A stretch of 64,000 nucleotides of DNA from Diorhabda sublineata (taxonomy: Eukaryota > Arthropoda > Insecta > Coleoptera > Chrysomelidae). The notes under the pieces were generated by a model. That model worked only from the letters and a program-made list of their open reading frames with translations, did not search any database and had not been told where the DNA came from. Shown here one piece after another: positions 38,501-54,640 of this stretch. The DNA is taken from contig NC_079483.1 in the NCBI RefSeq assembly GCF_026230105.1, positions 7,867,312 through 7,931,311 of the forward strand. Direction: 5' to 3'. Position numbers and translations under genes: made by a program. How positions within the stretch are numbered: position 1 is the stretch's first letter; every line of letters begins with the position of its first letter.

Positions 38501-40243
38501 TATTATGTTGCCCCTAGGTGAGGATTAGTGACTGTTTATAGTGGTTTTGTGATCATTTCTTGTAATGAAAGGATTTCTGTTCAGTTTTTAGTGTTTTTTC
38601 CATTTTTAAATAGTAATTTTGTATTATGTTGCCCCTAGGTGAGGATTAGTGACTGTTTATAGTGGTTTTGTGATCATTTCTTGTAATGAAAGGATTTCTG
38701 TTCAGTTTTTAGTGTTTTTTTCAATTTTTGAATAGTAATTTTGTGTTTATGTTGCCCCGAGGTGAACATTTGTGACTCTTTATAGTGTTTTTTGTGATCA
38801 TTTCTTGTAATGAAAGGATTTCTGTTCAGTTTTTAGTGTTTTTTCCATTTTTGAATAGTAATTTTGTATTATGTTGCCCCTAGGTGAGGATTAGTGACTG
38901 TTTATAGTGGTTTTGTGATCATTTCTTGTAATGAAAGGATTTCTGTTCAGTTTTTAGTGTTTTTTCCATTTTTAAATAGTAATTTTGTATTATGTTGCCC
39001 CTAGGTGAGGATTAGTGACTGTTTATAGTGGTTTTGTGATCATTTCTTGTAATGAAAGGATTTCTGTTCAGTTTTTAGTGTTTTTTTCCATTTTTGAATA
39101 GTAATTTTGTGTTTATGTTGCCCCGAGGTGAACATTTGTGACTCTTTATAGTGTTTTTTGTGATCATTTCTTGTAATGAAAGGATTTCTGTTCAGTTTTT
39201 AGTGTTTTTTTCCATTTTTGAATAGTAATTTTGTGTTTATGTTGCCCCGATATGAACATTTGTGACTGTTTATAGTGTTTTTTGTGATCATTTCTTGTAA
39301 TGAAAGGATTTCTGTTCAGTTTTTAGTGTTTTTTTCCATTTTTGAATAGTAATTTTGTGTTTATGTTGCCCCGATATGAACATTTGTGACTGTTTATAGT
39401 GTTTTTTGTGATCATTTCTTGTAATGAAATGATTTCTGTTCAGTTTTTAGTGTTTTTTTCCATTTTTGAATAGTAATTTTGTGTTTATGTTGCCCCGAGG
39501 TGAACATTTGTGACTCTTTAAAGTGTTTTTGTGATTATTTCTTGTAATAAAAGGATTTCTGTTCTGTTTTTAGTGTTTTCCCATTTTTAAATAGTAATTT
39601 TGTGTTTAAATTGCCCCAAAATGAAGATTTATGACTGTTTTTAGTTTTTATTGTGCTATATTTGTGTTTATGTTACTCCGAAATTAAAATTTCTGGCTAA
39701 TTAAAATTTTCAATTTTCGAACATTCGGATTCTTCCATTATAATACAGGGACTGTTTAGATACTTTTGCATCATTTATGTGGCAGTTTTTATAATGGAAT
39801 TTTCGGAATTTTTTAATTTTGTAAAAATTTCAATGTTTTATTACGATACAGGGAGGGTTTAAGCACTTTTGCGTATTACAAATATCAATTCGAATATTAT
39901 CGTCGAATTTAAAATTGATTTGTCGTTTACGCAGGTATCGGAATTGAGTAAATTATCACTCGGCGTGTTGAAAAGTCTTCACGCCCAACTCCGACAAGAT
40001 CTCGAAGAAATAGAGAAAGTTTTATATAGAGAAACCGCCTCGAAATGCATGGTAAGACACGACAGACAATTCGACGTTTTTCGATTTTTTTCACATCGAA
40101 ATTAATTCGTTTTTCAGGTATGCGAAGAACGTAATAGGACGGTAACGTTGAGTTGTAATCATTTCGTATTGTGCGACACGTGTTCTAGCACCCAAACCGA
40201 ATGCCCCTATTGTCAAACGCCAATTAATCTCAACAATATGTGA
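32585..40243 (+). CDS. unk: Unkempt: CCCH zinc-finger / RING protein, 11 coding exons, 744 aa
   Basis: Exons 32585-32643, 32747-32956, 33520-33806, 33866-34001, 34061-34263, 34318-34439, 34497-34824, 37578-37998, 38069-38294, 39935-40051 and 40118-40243 join in phase to 2235 nt. The start MPSESKPLLTAQTEKPNHYS and the N-terminal CCCH array (CPLFLQHKCTQHRPFTCFHW; CMCVHD...CAFAHG; CKRPPRLCRQGYACPQYHN; CSYCHTRTEQQFHPEIYKST; CPRGVFCAFAHVE) are typical of Unkempt, a cytoplasmic translational regulator that binds UAG-type mRNA sites through its zinc-finger clusters and controls neural differentiation timing. Residues ~340-580 are Ser/Asn-rich and disordered. A coiled coil spans ~585-700 (LREELGSYRLQLSNWEDRFQ onward). 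A C3HC4 RING ends the protein: CMVCEERNRTVTLSCNHFVL, then CDTC and CPYC. The size lies within the family range. AATAAA at 40644-40649 is a likely poly(A) signal. Two introns hold tandem arrays. Confidence 0.95.
34990..36840. repeat. Tandem array, ~168-173 bp unit, about 10-11 copies, in an unkempt intron
   Basis: Unit with ATGGGGCCTAAATGCAGAAA, TTGAATAGCAACTAGAAATT, TGACCTTTTTGTACTTTTTA, ATGTAAAGTTGACAAAATAA, TTGACAATTTAAGTCAAAAT and ATCAAAGGGAGCTCATCAAA. The GCCTAA core is at 35331, 35504, 35673, 35846, 36015, 36183, 36356, 36524 and 36695, alternating near 173 and 169 bp. The alternation follows two subtypes of the segment before ATGGGG (CATCTTTTTTTCCGCC versus TTTTTTCCACC), so a dimeric unit of about 341 bp is likely. 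Located between unk exons 34497-34824 and 37578-37998. Confidence 0.93.
36841..37560. repeat. Degenerate AACCTCAAA-rich intron tail
   Basis: After the ~170 bp array, the rest of this unkempt intron shows a loose repeat of TTAACCTCAAATTTT and TAAAGGCGT-like pieces about every 50-65 bases (37020-37450). No gene is visible. Confidence 0.5.
38310..39640. repeat. Tandem array, ~121 bp unit, about 11 copies, in an unkempt intron
   Basis: Unit with TTTCTGTTCAGTTTTTAGTG, TTCCATTTTTGAATAGTAAT, TTTGTGTTTATGTTGCCCCG, AGGTGAACATTTGTGACTGT and TTGTGATCATTTCTTGTAAT. Copies begin about every 121-122 bp (for example near 38459, 38580 and 38701). Two subtypes, GCCCCGAGGTGAACATT and GCCCCTAGGTGAGGATTAGT, occur in a partly alternating order. 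Lies between unk exons 38069-38294 and 39935-40051. Confidence 0.92.
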
Positions 40244-43200
40244 AGACGGGGTAATTAGGCTTGCAAAAAGGGGCCGCCCCCGCTCTCCTTTTCAACCCAT
40301 AACCACCCTCCCCCTCACCAACCCTACCTCCAAGGGGGAACGGAGCGTCGGGACGGCCGAGATTTTTTTCGTTCTTTTTGCAATTTAACAAATTTTTTAA
40401 ATTTTAAGATAATTTTGTTTAAAATAGGTTTATTCGACGATTTATTATTATTTTTTTGTTTTTATTTTTCTCTCTCTCTCCATTATTATTATTATTATTA
40501 TTATTATTTGATAATTGTAAGTCTGGGCGTGATTTTTTTTCTCTTTTTTTTTGTTTTTTTTCCAATTTTAAATGGTTCGTGAAAATGTGTTTGTGCATCA
40601 CTTTGTACGTAAGTTGTTCGTTCGGCTAAAATGTATTTTTTAAAATAAAAATGAAGAATTATTATGTATATGTGAGCGGTGTGTGGCGAGGCGGAAAAAA
40701 TTTATTTAATTACACGATTTATCGATTTTTCCTTTTTTTTTTTTTCAATTTTCAATTTCGTTTTTAATTGAAATTTTTAAATATTCCATTTTTTTTGGAA
40801 AAAAAATGATAGTGATGATTAAACACCCTGTATGTCTTTAAATATCAAAGAATCTGGTTTTTATCACTTTTTGATCGAAATTTTGAGATATTTCCTTTTT
40901 TTTTTTGGAAAGAAAATTATAATGATGATTAAACATCCCGTATATTGTTATATATCGAAAAAAGCGATTTTTCCCTTATTTTGTGATAGAAATTCTCAAA
41001 TATTTTGTTTAAACACGTATATCGTTAAATATCAAAAAAAATTATTTTCTTCACGATTTTCTTTCGAAATTTTCTATTATTTTGTTTAAAACACTCGGTA
41101 TATTGTTATATATAGAAAAAATCGATTTTTTGTCATTTTACGATCGATATTCTAAAATATTTTGTTTAAACACCCTGTATATCGTTAATATCCATAAATT
41201 TCATTTTTTGGTCATATTCGATGGAAATGTTCAAATATATCTTTAAATATAGAAAAAAATATTTTCATTGCGATTTTTTCGTAATTTTTCCTTCGAAATG
41301 TTCGATTATTTTCTTTTAAAACACCCTGTATATTGTGACATAAGAAAAAAAGCGCTTTTTTCACTCTGTATATCTTTAAATAAAGATAAAGTTCATTTTT
41401 TGATGGAAATTTTCGAATATTTTCATTAAACACCCAGTATATCGTTGAATATCAAAGAGTCTGAGATTTTATCATTTTGTGATCGAAATTTTGAAATATT
41501 TTGTTTAAAACACCCTGTATATCGTTAAATATCAAAGAGTTTTAACTCACCTTGTATATATATACATAATATATAAATGTAATTTTAATAGTAAATCCTA
41601 TAAAATAAAAATAATGAAAAAATGAAATAAAGAAAAATTTACATATACAGGTATGTCTGCCTTTTTTTTTTCAAAAAAAATAATTTTTGGATTTAAAATT
41701 TTTCTAAATTATTTAATGCCATAACGATAATATCGTGTAGTTAAATAACTGTTTTAATTAAAAAGCATTTCAATAGACTTTTTATGTTTCTTTTTTTAAA
41801 TTTTGATATACTCTATCCCCACTCCTATTTTATTTAGATCCATATTAAAGTTTTGACGTCGATCAGAAAGATTTTCATTCGAAATTTTTTATTTATAATA
41901 ATAATAATAAAAAATGAAAACAGTATTTTTATGAAACAACAAAGGAAAATATAAAAATTAATATTGGTATGAGTTTAAAAAAAAATAAAAGTAATTTGAC
42001 GATATTTTTAATAGATATAGATTCTTTTTTATTTAATACAAAAATGTATTAATTTCTCATAAATAATAAATGTTATTATTAGTAATAACTATTATATATT
42101 TTTTTTTACCCCCCTTTAATATTCGATATATTCCACCAAATCACTTTATTCGCGTGAAAACGCGAATTTATAAAAAATTTAAAATTGATATGCCCAAATA
42201 AAAATGGGTTCATTCCACCAAAAAATATTAAAAAAATCAAAATCGGACTTTAATACGGTTTATTCCACCAAAAGATAGTAAAAACAGTTGTAATATAGTT
42301 AATTCTACCAAACACTAGTGTTCCAAAAACTACACGTATTTCCAAATTTAATTTTAAACATCGTGTTTTTTAACGTATTTTATTTTGTTTTTTTGTAAAT
42401 ATACTTTTTTTAAATTTTTATTTTTTAGAGAAAAAAATTTTAATATGGACTTTTAATTACTTGGAATATTATCGATTCAATAATTGCTGCAGTCCCCCAC
42501 ATATCAGAATTTATTTTTACGTTAAATAAAAAAAAATGAATATATACTTATTGTTTTTCTTTTTTTTTATTTTAATTTTTATTATTTTATGAAAGTTTTG
42601 GAAAATATTATGCAGCATAATACTTACGTTCAAAATATTTATATTTTTTTATTGTATCAGACTGATATTGACATATTTTTTTTAGTGATGTTAATGTTTA
42701 GGTGACACGTAAAAAAAAAGATTTAAAACAACTAAAGCCTAGCTTATTTTCGTACTATGTATATGATTATAATTTATAAAATCGAATGATATTAAAGTAT
42801 GAAACAAAAATCGATGTTTCTTTTCCTAACGTCATATATTGATATCAAGTCGAAAATCACAATAATAATTCCATCATATAATTAAAATGAGAAAAATGTA
42901 ATAATTTATACATTTGATAGATAAAGATAACGGATACAAAAATATCAATCTAACGAAAAGTCATCACTAATATCTCCATCACAGAATTAAAATCATAAAG
43001 AAGTAATACTATATCGATTCATAAATATCAATCGAAAGAAAAATCACGATATTTCGATCACATAATTAAAATGACAAAGTAATAATACTCTATATATTTG
43101 ACAGACAAAGATAACTGATACCTAAATATATACCGAATATTTTTACACGATTCAAAAGACAAGAGATTTGATACATTTGATAGAAAAAGATAATCAATAT

Positions 43201-43465
43201 ATGAATCCGAGTCATTTTTGTTTATGTCAAATAATAGAAGCGATTTATACTAGATAGTGTTAAAATTCGATATTTCACAACAAAGTTAAAAAGACAAAGA
43301 TGCTACACTCAATTCATTTGATAGACAAAGAAAACCGATCAATAATGAAAATATCAAAAGAACGCGCATATACAAATTATGACATAATGTCATTTATCTA
43401 ATTGTCAAAAGTGTATCTGTGCATAACAACGAAAATTCACGATTGTATTATATGTGATTATTTAG
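40244..43465. other. unkempt 3' UTR and intergenic DNA with an ACACCCTGTATAT repeat
   Basis: 40244-40660 is unkempt 3' UTR: a GC-rich start, a (TTA)n tract at 40483-40507 and AATAAA at 40644-40649. From about 40820 to 41560 degenerate units carry AAACACCCTGTATATCGTTA, AATATCAAAAA and TTTTTGATCGAAATTTTCAA at roughly 60-120 bp spacing. 41600-43465 is AT-rich and featureless, apart from a loose set of TTGATAGACAAAGATAAC-like segments at about 42915, 43095, 43180 and 43320. The promoter of the SKICH gene must lie near its 3' end. Confidence 0.55.
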
Positions 43466-44456
43466 ATGAAAATGTCGGAAAGCGTAGATTTTAATTTAAT
43501 ATCAATGAAAAATAAAGTACAGTTTTTAAATATAAAGGAACAATACAACTACGGCGCAGATCTCAATTTCCAATTTCAAGTTGATGATTACACCCCAGAA
43601 GAAGGTGATAGGATAGGTATATTCAAAGTTGGTTGGAATAGCGTTAGAGATTACGAAATTTTCGAGTGGGTTCCTCTAAATTTCCCAGAAAACGTCGGTA
43701 CTATAGTGTTTACTAAAAATTTCGTATGTAAAATAAAATTCGAAGAAGGCGATTTCTTTCAGTTATGTTATTTAGGAAGAGAAAGTGAAATATACGGAGT
43801 TAGTTCGCCTTTCCAGGTAACTTTATAATATATAATATGTGAGTATTTAGTTTTCTTTTTATTTATAATCACGTTTTTAGTTTATTAAAGAAGATTCAAA
43901 AATCATAATATCTTTCTCGAGTGGTGAAGTTGATATTTATCCGAAACATTTTACGGTTGATAAAGCTACTAAAGTTCATTACGACGAACAAAATCGTAAA
44001 TTTAGAAAAATTAGAGACGAAAATATAATGCTCAAAGAAAGGAATAAGGACCTCGAAGAAGAGGTAGAAATGTTAAAAACGGCTCTTAAATCTGCTCAAT
44101 CACAACAAGCGCATGATAAAAATTACGACCAAGAAATCGCGTCTTTACAACAAACTACAAAAGATTTGAAAAAAGCAGAAGAGTTACGACAATCGGAAAT
44201 TGATATGTTGAAAAAAAAGATAACGGAAATCAAAGAAGTTTTCATTGAATTGAGCTTAGAAAAGAAGAAAGTGGAAAAGAAATACGAAACATTGAAACGA
44301 GGGCAAAAAGAAAAATCATCAAAAATTAATGAAAAACTAAAAGAAAACGACAGTGAATCAAAAAGTAATGAAAATCTCAGAGAATTCGAGATAATGAATT
44401 TAATTTCGATTCCTCCATTCCCAATACCTCAAAGTATGCTCAAACAAAATAATTAA
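43466..44456 (+). CDS. SKICH-domain coiled-coil protein, CALCOCO/TAX1BP1-like, 2 exons, 308 aa
   Basis: Exons 43466-43816 and 43881-44456 join in phase 0. Residues about 16-123 form a SKICH domain; diagnostic pieces are VQFLNIKEQYNYGADLNFQF, DRIGIFKVGWNSVRDYEIFE, FFQLCYLGRESEIYGVSSPF and QFIKED. This matches the N-terminal domain of the NDP52/CALCOCO1/TAX1BP1 autophagy receptors, which there engages upstream autophagy kinases and adaptors. A strongly charged coiled coil follows at about 155-285, then a short Pro-rich end (SIPPFPIPQ). Compared with the ~450-800 aa vertebrate proteins it is short and lacks the C-terminal zinc fingers that bind ubiquitin, so it may be an adaptor rather than a full cargo receptor. 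A second in-frame Met (residue 3) could also start. AATAAA at 44503-44508 is the probable poly(A) signal. Function is inferred from the SKICH domain. Confidence 0.85.
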
Positions 44457-44599
44457 ATCCCTTGTATTCTAATTTTCATGTGTTGTAGTGTGAGAAAATA
44501 TCAATAAAGTTGTTTATGTACGATTTAATTAAATTTTAATGTAATTATTTATACTAACTACCTTTTAATATCTTAATGTGTGATTACTTTTTTCACAAC

Positions 44600-46000
44600 C
44601 CTTGTTTTATACTTACTATTGATTTTTCTTAATTGACAGCTTTCTTCTCTTTTATGGCAACGGAAAATGATAATCACTTATGCAACCACCATTACATATG
44701 TATATTTAGTTGCCTATTCCCTTATTTTCATTGTTATACTATTAAGTATATGGTTGTCTATTTTAAATCAATACTTGTTAATTTTAAATTGTCTAGTTTA
44801 TGGAGTGTACTACACTCCATAGTCTAGTTGTTTAATTTATTTTCATACCTTACGATACTTGTTCTAGGTAACCAATATTACACGTGTATGTATAATTGCC
44901 TATGATGTTACTGCGTAATAGCTTTAATTCTCAAATTATACAGATTGGAAAATTTTGATTTTTTCTTCCAATTATGTGTTGGAATATTTATTTTTTTGTG
45001 CTCAAAAATGGAATTTGAGTTTTATTCATACTTATTATCGATTTTTCTAAGTTGACAGCTTTCTTCTTTTCTTTTATAAGGCAACGGAAAAGTTCTATGA
45101 TAATCACTTATGCAACCACCATTACATATGTATATTTAGTTGTCTATCCTTAGTTTAATTTTCATTGACAATTTATGCCACTGCTATTACATAAGTGTAT
45201 GTTGTTGCCTATTCTTGATAATTTCAAATTGCACTTTTTCATTTTAAGTTAGAATTAAAATTTCTTTCATTAACTTTAAAAATACTATGAATATTTGTGA
45301 AAAATTATGAAAAACGGCTGAAAATTTTGAAAAATCGCGAAAAACGTGTATAAAATGATGAATTACCTCGTTTTTAGGTTGAAATTTCTTATAATAAAAA
45401 TGAGATTCCCTTCATGGACTTTAAAAATACTATATTTTTGAAAAAATATGAAAAACAAGAAAATGTTAGGTTAGAATTTTAGTATTGGAAGTCCAATTTC
45501 CAGATGACTTTAAAAATACTATAATTATTTTTGAAATATCAAAAAATTCTAAAAATTTGAGGTGAAAAGTCACAAAACGATGAATTTTCCCATTTTGAGT
45601 TAGAATTTCATGGGTTAAAATTCATATTTTTCTATAATGACTTTAACAATAATATTTTTGGAAAAAATTATGAAAAACACCAATAATTTCAAAAAACTAT
45701 GAAGAATGTGCACAAATCGATAGTATTTTCCCATTTTAGGTTCGAATTTCCTGTATTGAAATTCAACTTTTTTTCATTGACTTTCAAAATTGTTTTGTTG
45801 ACTCTAAAAATAATATTTTTGGAAAAAATTATGAAAAATACCAATAATTTCAAAAAACTGCAAAGAATGTGCACAAATCGATAGAATTTTCCCATTTTAG
45901 GTTAGAATTTCCTGTAATGAAATTCAACTTTTCTTCACTGTCTTTCAAATTTGTTTCGTTGACTTTAAAAATAATATTTTTGGAAAAAATACTATAATTA
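44600..46000. repeat. Dispersed and direct repeats between the SKICH and H3.3 genes
   Basis: A block of about 130 bp at 44610-44730 (TTGACAGCTTTCTTCTCTTT, then GATAATCACTTATGCAACCA and CCATTACATATGTATATTTA) is repeated at about 45030-45150, ~415 bp downstream, with small insertions. From 45270 to 46000 another degenerate unit (~100-150 bp) repeats: GACTTTAAAAATA, ATTTTTGGAAAAAATTATGA, AAAACACCAATAATTTC and CCCATTTTAGGTTAGAATTT. ORFs on both strands here come from the repeat. No gene is recognised. Confidence 0.65.
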
Positions 46001-46440
46001 ACGCAATTCCAATAAACCTCGATTGATTTTGAAAAAAAATTAAACGGCGGAATTTTGGTATGAATAAATAAAAAAAAATACCACTTAGTGACAAATCTAT
46101 TTGAATGTACCAAGTTACAAGAACTATTTAAAAAAAAAATTACTACACTAAAATTATAAACATGAAATACTAATGTAACCTTAAATTACACATCCACAAA
46201 CTTCAACCTGTCAAGTAAAGATCTCGTCTAGAAAAAGTTTTTCAAAAATTCCATAATCAAAAATGCATTTTAATTATCAGATAAAATAAAAAATGTATCC
46301 CTACTGCGCTAGACAGAAAATTTCATAAAAACACTTTCGGAAATATCCTAAATATTAAAGGAAAATCTACAATTAATGAAAAATTGCAATGGTGCAAAAT
46401 GACGACGATGACAAAATGTAACTATTAAAAAATAATAAAT

Positions 46441-50120
<3,680 letters not shown>

Positions 50121-50129
50121 CCCACCTCT

Positions 50130-50513
50130 ACAAATCGCGAGCAGTGGTCGCGGTTGTGACTAAGCCGCAGTACTGTTTAAAATATTTGAGTGGAAGGTGT
50201 ATTTGTTTAAAGTGAAAATATCATTCGACCATTGCTTAAAAGCAACTTGTGCTTGGTATCTAGTTCATTTAAGCATAAAATATCCGTGAAAAGTGGATTA
50301 AAATAAGAAGAATCTTGTTGTGATTAAATGTTACTTTAACGGTCAACGTGTACTCAGCTATCGAGGATGTGTCTACTTCTTGGTTTGTTTTGAATGTTTC
50401 GTTGACGAATTTGACCTTTTTAATCGACCGAAAAATTTAAACGTTACCACTCGGAATCGTTCGTTATTTGTTGTTTAATTGTTGGAATTATTGATAATAA
50501 AATAAAAAAAACG
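50130..50513 (+). other. Candidate 5' untranslated exon of the diego-like gene
   Basis: A comparatively GC-balanced block (AATCGCGAGCAGTGGTCGCG at ~50134, GTGACTAAGCCGCAGTACTG at ~50156) ends in a good splice donor, ACG|GTGAGC, at 50513/50514. The diego coding exon starts with an acceptor at 55680-55681, only 22 bases before its ATG, so a non-coding upstream exon on this strand is required somewhere upstream. This block is the best candidate I can see, but there is no direct proof. Confidence 0.3.
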
Positions 50514-52326
50514 GTGAGCATTATAGGATGGATTAAAATAATGAAAAAGGTGTGGAGGAATGCGACGAGAGGCACGCGAAGAACTGGAGGTACATTCTTA
50601 TAGGTATTAATGGTGTTCTTTAGCTGATATGTAGTATAAGCACAGAGCTGGAGATACCTACCAAGGTAATTATAAGTATGGGTATATAATATTCTAACCT
50701 ATAGTTATTTAATTTTTTATATATTATTAAAAAAAACAGTTTTAACTTTAAAAATTTTCTTTTACCAATGAAATAATTCGTTTTAATAACATTTAAAAAC
50801 CAGTGGCGGCTTACAGAGGGAAATAAATAAACTACAAATTACCTAAAACAATATTTATTCTCATTGTAAGAAAAAAAACATTTAGTTCGAGAAAAACAAA
50901 AAAAATATTCAAAAATAGTGAATATTTTCGATACAAGCCTTTTTTGCAGCCATGTTGTCAATTATTCTAACTAAATTCATAATATAGTAAAGAACGTCTG
51001 TCTTTTTTTATTTTTCATCGTAACTCTAATTACCTCATCCACCGTTGCCAGATTGAGAGAAAGTAAGATAATTTCACGATTCCTTTAGAAACTAGGCGCT
51101 GTTACAATTATTACTATCATTAATGTAATAGACAAAGACGTAAAATTAACTAGTAAAGGTTCACCGAGAGTTCTAAAACCGAATAATACTAAAAATATTT
51201 GATATATAAATATTATTTATACATATAGATATGACAACACTGGTGCTCTACTTGTTTGAATCCGACCCTGTAATTTAGGTTAGATTTACAAACAAAGTAT
51301 ACGAATTCTATTAAATTTCCACTAGTGCTTTGACGACAACGATTATTTACTTCTTCTTTTTTAATTGTATAAATAAATTACGATGTATTTTCTTTCAAGT
51401 TCTCATATAACGACACCTACGATCAAAATATGATAGTAATAAAATCACGTATTCATTCTAACAAAAGTTTTTTTTTGTTGAAAATCGTGGGCGGGTTGTT
51501 GGAAAATACGCAAATAGTTACTGTAGAAATGCGGATACATTTGTACGAAGTAGATAATTTCTATGATTATATATAAAAAAGAAGTAGAAACAAATAAGAA
51601 ATACACATACGTCATCAATCAGTGATCGCTTATATCATTCTGATACGTATCTTTTTACGATCTATGATAATTCCAGTGGCGTAGTCAATTCCAATAAACT
51701 TTTTATTTTTAAAAATTTTTTCGATGGAAATATATAAAAAATATAATTTTTACACAATAAGTTCTACGTTTTAATTATCTCTAACCACCGCACATTGTTT
51801 TTTTTATATAATATTAACGAATTGTTAAATGTATTTTAATGTGTCTATTAAAAAGCTCTGTAACTGCTAAGAAAACCCCCCAAAATGAAAAAAATGGAGT
51901 GAAACTGTAGTAAACGAATGATATAGGACAATAGGTGACATCAAAAACATAACCTTGAAATGCGAAACATTTCCACATGTATTTGATACTCATGGTTAGT
52001 TGATTCTCTTTATGCTCTCCATAAAATTGACGTTCATGGTCATTCCAGTGGCGTAGTTAATTTAAATAAACGTATTTTTTGCGCAGTAAATACATATTAT
52101 CTAAATATATCTAATATTATTCAGAATTTGTTGCTTATTAATAAATATCTACAAATCTACACGTTTCCTATCATATTTTAAGATGAAGTAAAATATTGTT
52201 AGTTTTTCGTAACATTCCCGTCACCTGGACTCTTAGACATAATAAATCTAAACGTAAACACAGTATTTAATGTTCTGTAAAGCAATAAATGTAATGTTTG
52301 TCGTTACTTAAAACACAATATACGTT

Positions 52327-52716
52327 TATACAGGATGTATCGCATAAGATAGAGCAGAGGCGTCTAAAAATGACGATAGGGGTAATTAACCTCTAATCAA
52401 GTTGCATCCCCAAGGATGCACATACGAAAAAACTTGAATATTCATATTTTTTTTAAAATGATAAAATTTGACGAAAAATCAAATTATTCATGATGTCAAA
52501 ATTTAATTTTTTAAATTAACTGACAGATAAAAAACTTTAAAGGTTAGGTCATTCCTAATTAACAATTAACAGTGTACTAAATTTGGTATTTCAATGGCTA
52601 CAAAGACAATTTTTTTAAAAATTTTGAGCCGTATAATTCCCCAGTGATGTAATTAGGTATAAAAATGAATTGCCCCCAATCGTCATGTTTTGGACTCTTT
52701 TACACGCCACTGCTCT
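52327..52716. mobile_element. Hairpin MITE-like element, copy 1
   Basis: The left side reads TATACAGGATGTATCGCATA then AGAGCAGAGGCGTCTAAAAA and TGACGATAGGGGTAATT. The right side, on the opposite strand, reads AGAGCAGTGGCGTGTAAAA... then CATGACGATTGGGGGCAATT, so the ends are inverted repeats over about 50 bp. No coding capacity. The same family as 58184-58424 by shared terminal blocks and the interior AAATTTTGAGCC. The outermost right terminus is degraded. Confidence 0.65.
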
Positions 52717-53859
52717 ACTGTCAATAGAAAAGGATAGAAGGTACGCAGATGTTAATGTTAATTAATTTTTAACTTTCTTAAATATAAATTTATTAGATAT
52801 TAGTTACTTTATGAATATTATAATAATAAATATTAATAATATCATTAAAACATCTGTAATATGTGCTACTTTTACTTCACAGGTACAAATGTTTAAAGCA
52901 CGTGATTTAGAATTCCATGATTGTGTGTTTTAATTAAACTGAAACATTGTCATCCGTTTTATAATTATCCGGAAGTAAATAAAGTAAAAGCTATCTAAAA
53001 TTAACCTACTTATTTGTTTCGGAATTTTGTTATTTATACGTGGATATTAACATAAAAGGTGTTAAAGAATAGTAGGATGATCGCGAAAAAATGCCTTGAG
53101 TTAGTTTGACCTTGAATAATTTCTAATGTAAACGCGAGATTCGACGAAATATAATGTGTGGACGAGTTCATTATTTCTAATTTCGAGGTGAAGTCTTTTG
53201 AAAATATGAAATTGTTTTTATTTTTGTTTATTTAGAATTAGAAAGTTGGAATAAAAATGTATCACAAATGTTTATAAGTGAAAAATAAATATAATTAGAA
53301 AGTTTTGATGTAACGTCTTACTATAATTGTATTAATTAAAAATTGTCCAGGGGCGTACTCGTTATTCCAGAGGGTTGAAGTTGACAATCGAACAGGGACG
53401 TAATCGATATTTTTATCGAGGTTATTGAGATAAAAATAAAAAAAATTAAAAGAAAACCGATTATTTATGCGTTTTCGTATACATACATTTTCCTGGCATC
53501 AATATTATGATTTGACGGCAATTAATATATTGAATTTTAAACAAATCATAAATAATTACGATCAACACATTTGGTTGTCTGCAATTTGTTTAAGAGTTTT
53601 AAGTAATTTTCGGTTTCGTGGTCTAAAAATACGTCGAGTTTTCACACATCGAATTTTCCTTAATAAGATGAGTTCGTTTCGATATTTACAAAAGTTTACT
53701 ACGGAAGCGTTTAAAATTGGAAGGTTCCATGACCCCCCTCGCCAATATTTTTTCATTAATGTATTCTCTGATCTGACAACAATGTAAACGTAATTAAAAA
53801 AACCGTTGTTAATGACGACAAAAGAAATAAATGAAGATTGACTGAGAAAATAGGAAATC

Positions 53860-54640
53860 TGACAGCACTGTAACTTGTAAAATTATTTGTAAAACTTTAA
53901 TGAACAAAAATTTCCAATTTTTTCAAATTCTCATGTTATCGGAAAAAATAGAGCATCTGGCAATAGTGTAAATATAACATTGGAGTTTTTTAGTACGTAA
54001 AACGTTAAAAAACAAAAATTTTTCTTAAAAATTATCAAGTTATCGGGAAAAACAAGAAATATGGCAACGTTGTAAATGCAAACAAAGAAAGGGGAGAAGA
54101 ATTTTTTTTCTAAAATCTCAAGTTTTCAGAAAAATTAGAGATCTGGCAACACAGCCATCATTGTAAAATCTGAATAAATATATGAATAATTTCATAAAAT
54201 AATCAACTTCACGGAAGGATGGGAGATTTAGCAACAGGGTAAATTCGACTAAACATCGTTCGTACCGCAAAACCTTACAAAACAATTTTTTTTTCCAAAA
54301 ATCATTACGTTATTAGTAAAATGAGAAATCTGGCAACAACGTAAATAATATCGTACTATCAAACCTTTAAAATAGAATTTTATAATTTTTTTTAGAAAAA
54401 CTATCAAGTTCCTGGAAAACTAGAGAACTGACAACAATGTAAATACAAACAATATGTAGGTCATTTTGTGAAACAAATATACATAATTTTTTTTAAAAAT
54501 TATCAGGTTCACGGAAAAATGGGAGATTTGGCAACAATGTAAATTCAACATTATTATCAGACCATTAGAAATGAAACCTCGAAAAAATTATAAAAGTTGT
54601 ATTGTAGAAAAAACTTTAGATCCGGCAACAATGTAATGCA
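53860..54640. repeat. Degenerate repeat with ATCTGGCAACAATGTAAAT core
   Basis: About eight diverged copies of a ~95-110 bp unit including GGAAAAATGGGAGATTTGGC, AACAATGTAAAT, AAATTATCAAGTT and AATTTTTTTTCTAAAA. Related single units occur at 56860-56900, 56930-57030 and near 53770-53875, all in the presumed introns of the diego-like gene. Confidence 0.7.

Noticed and set aside
53467..53787. 106-codon plus-strand ORF with ATG
   Set aside because: No recognisable domain, AT-driven composition, and position in a presumed intron next to a degenerate repeat. A transcript would be needed to revive it.
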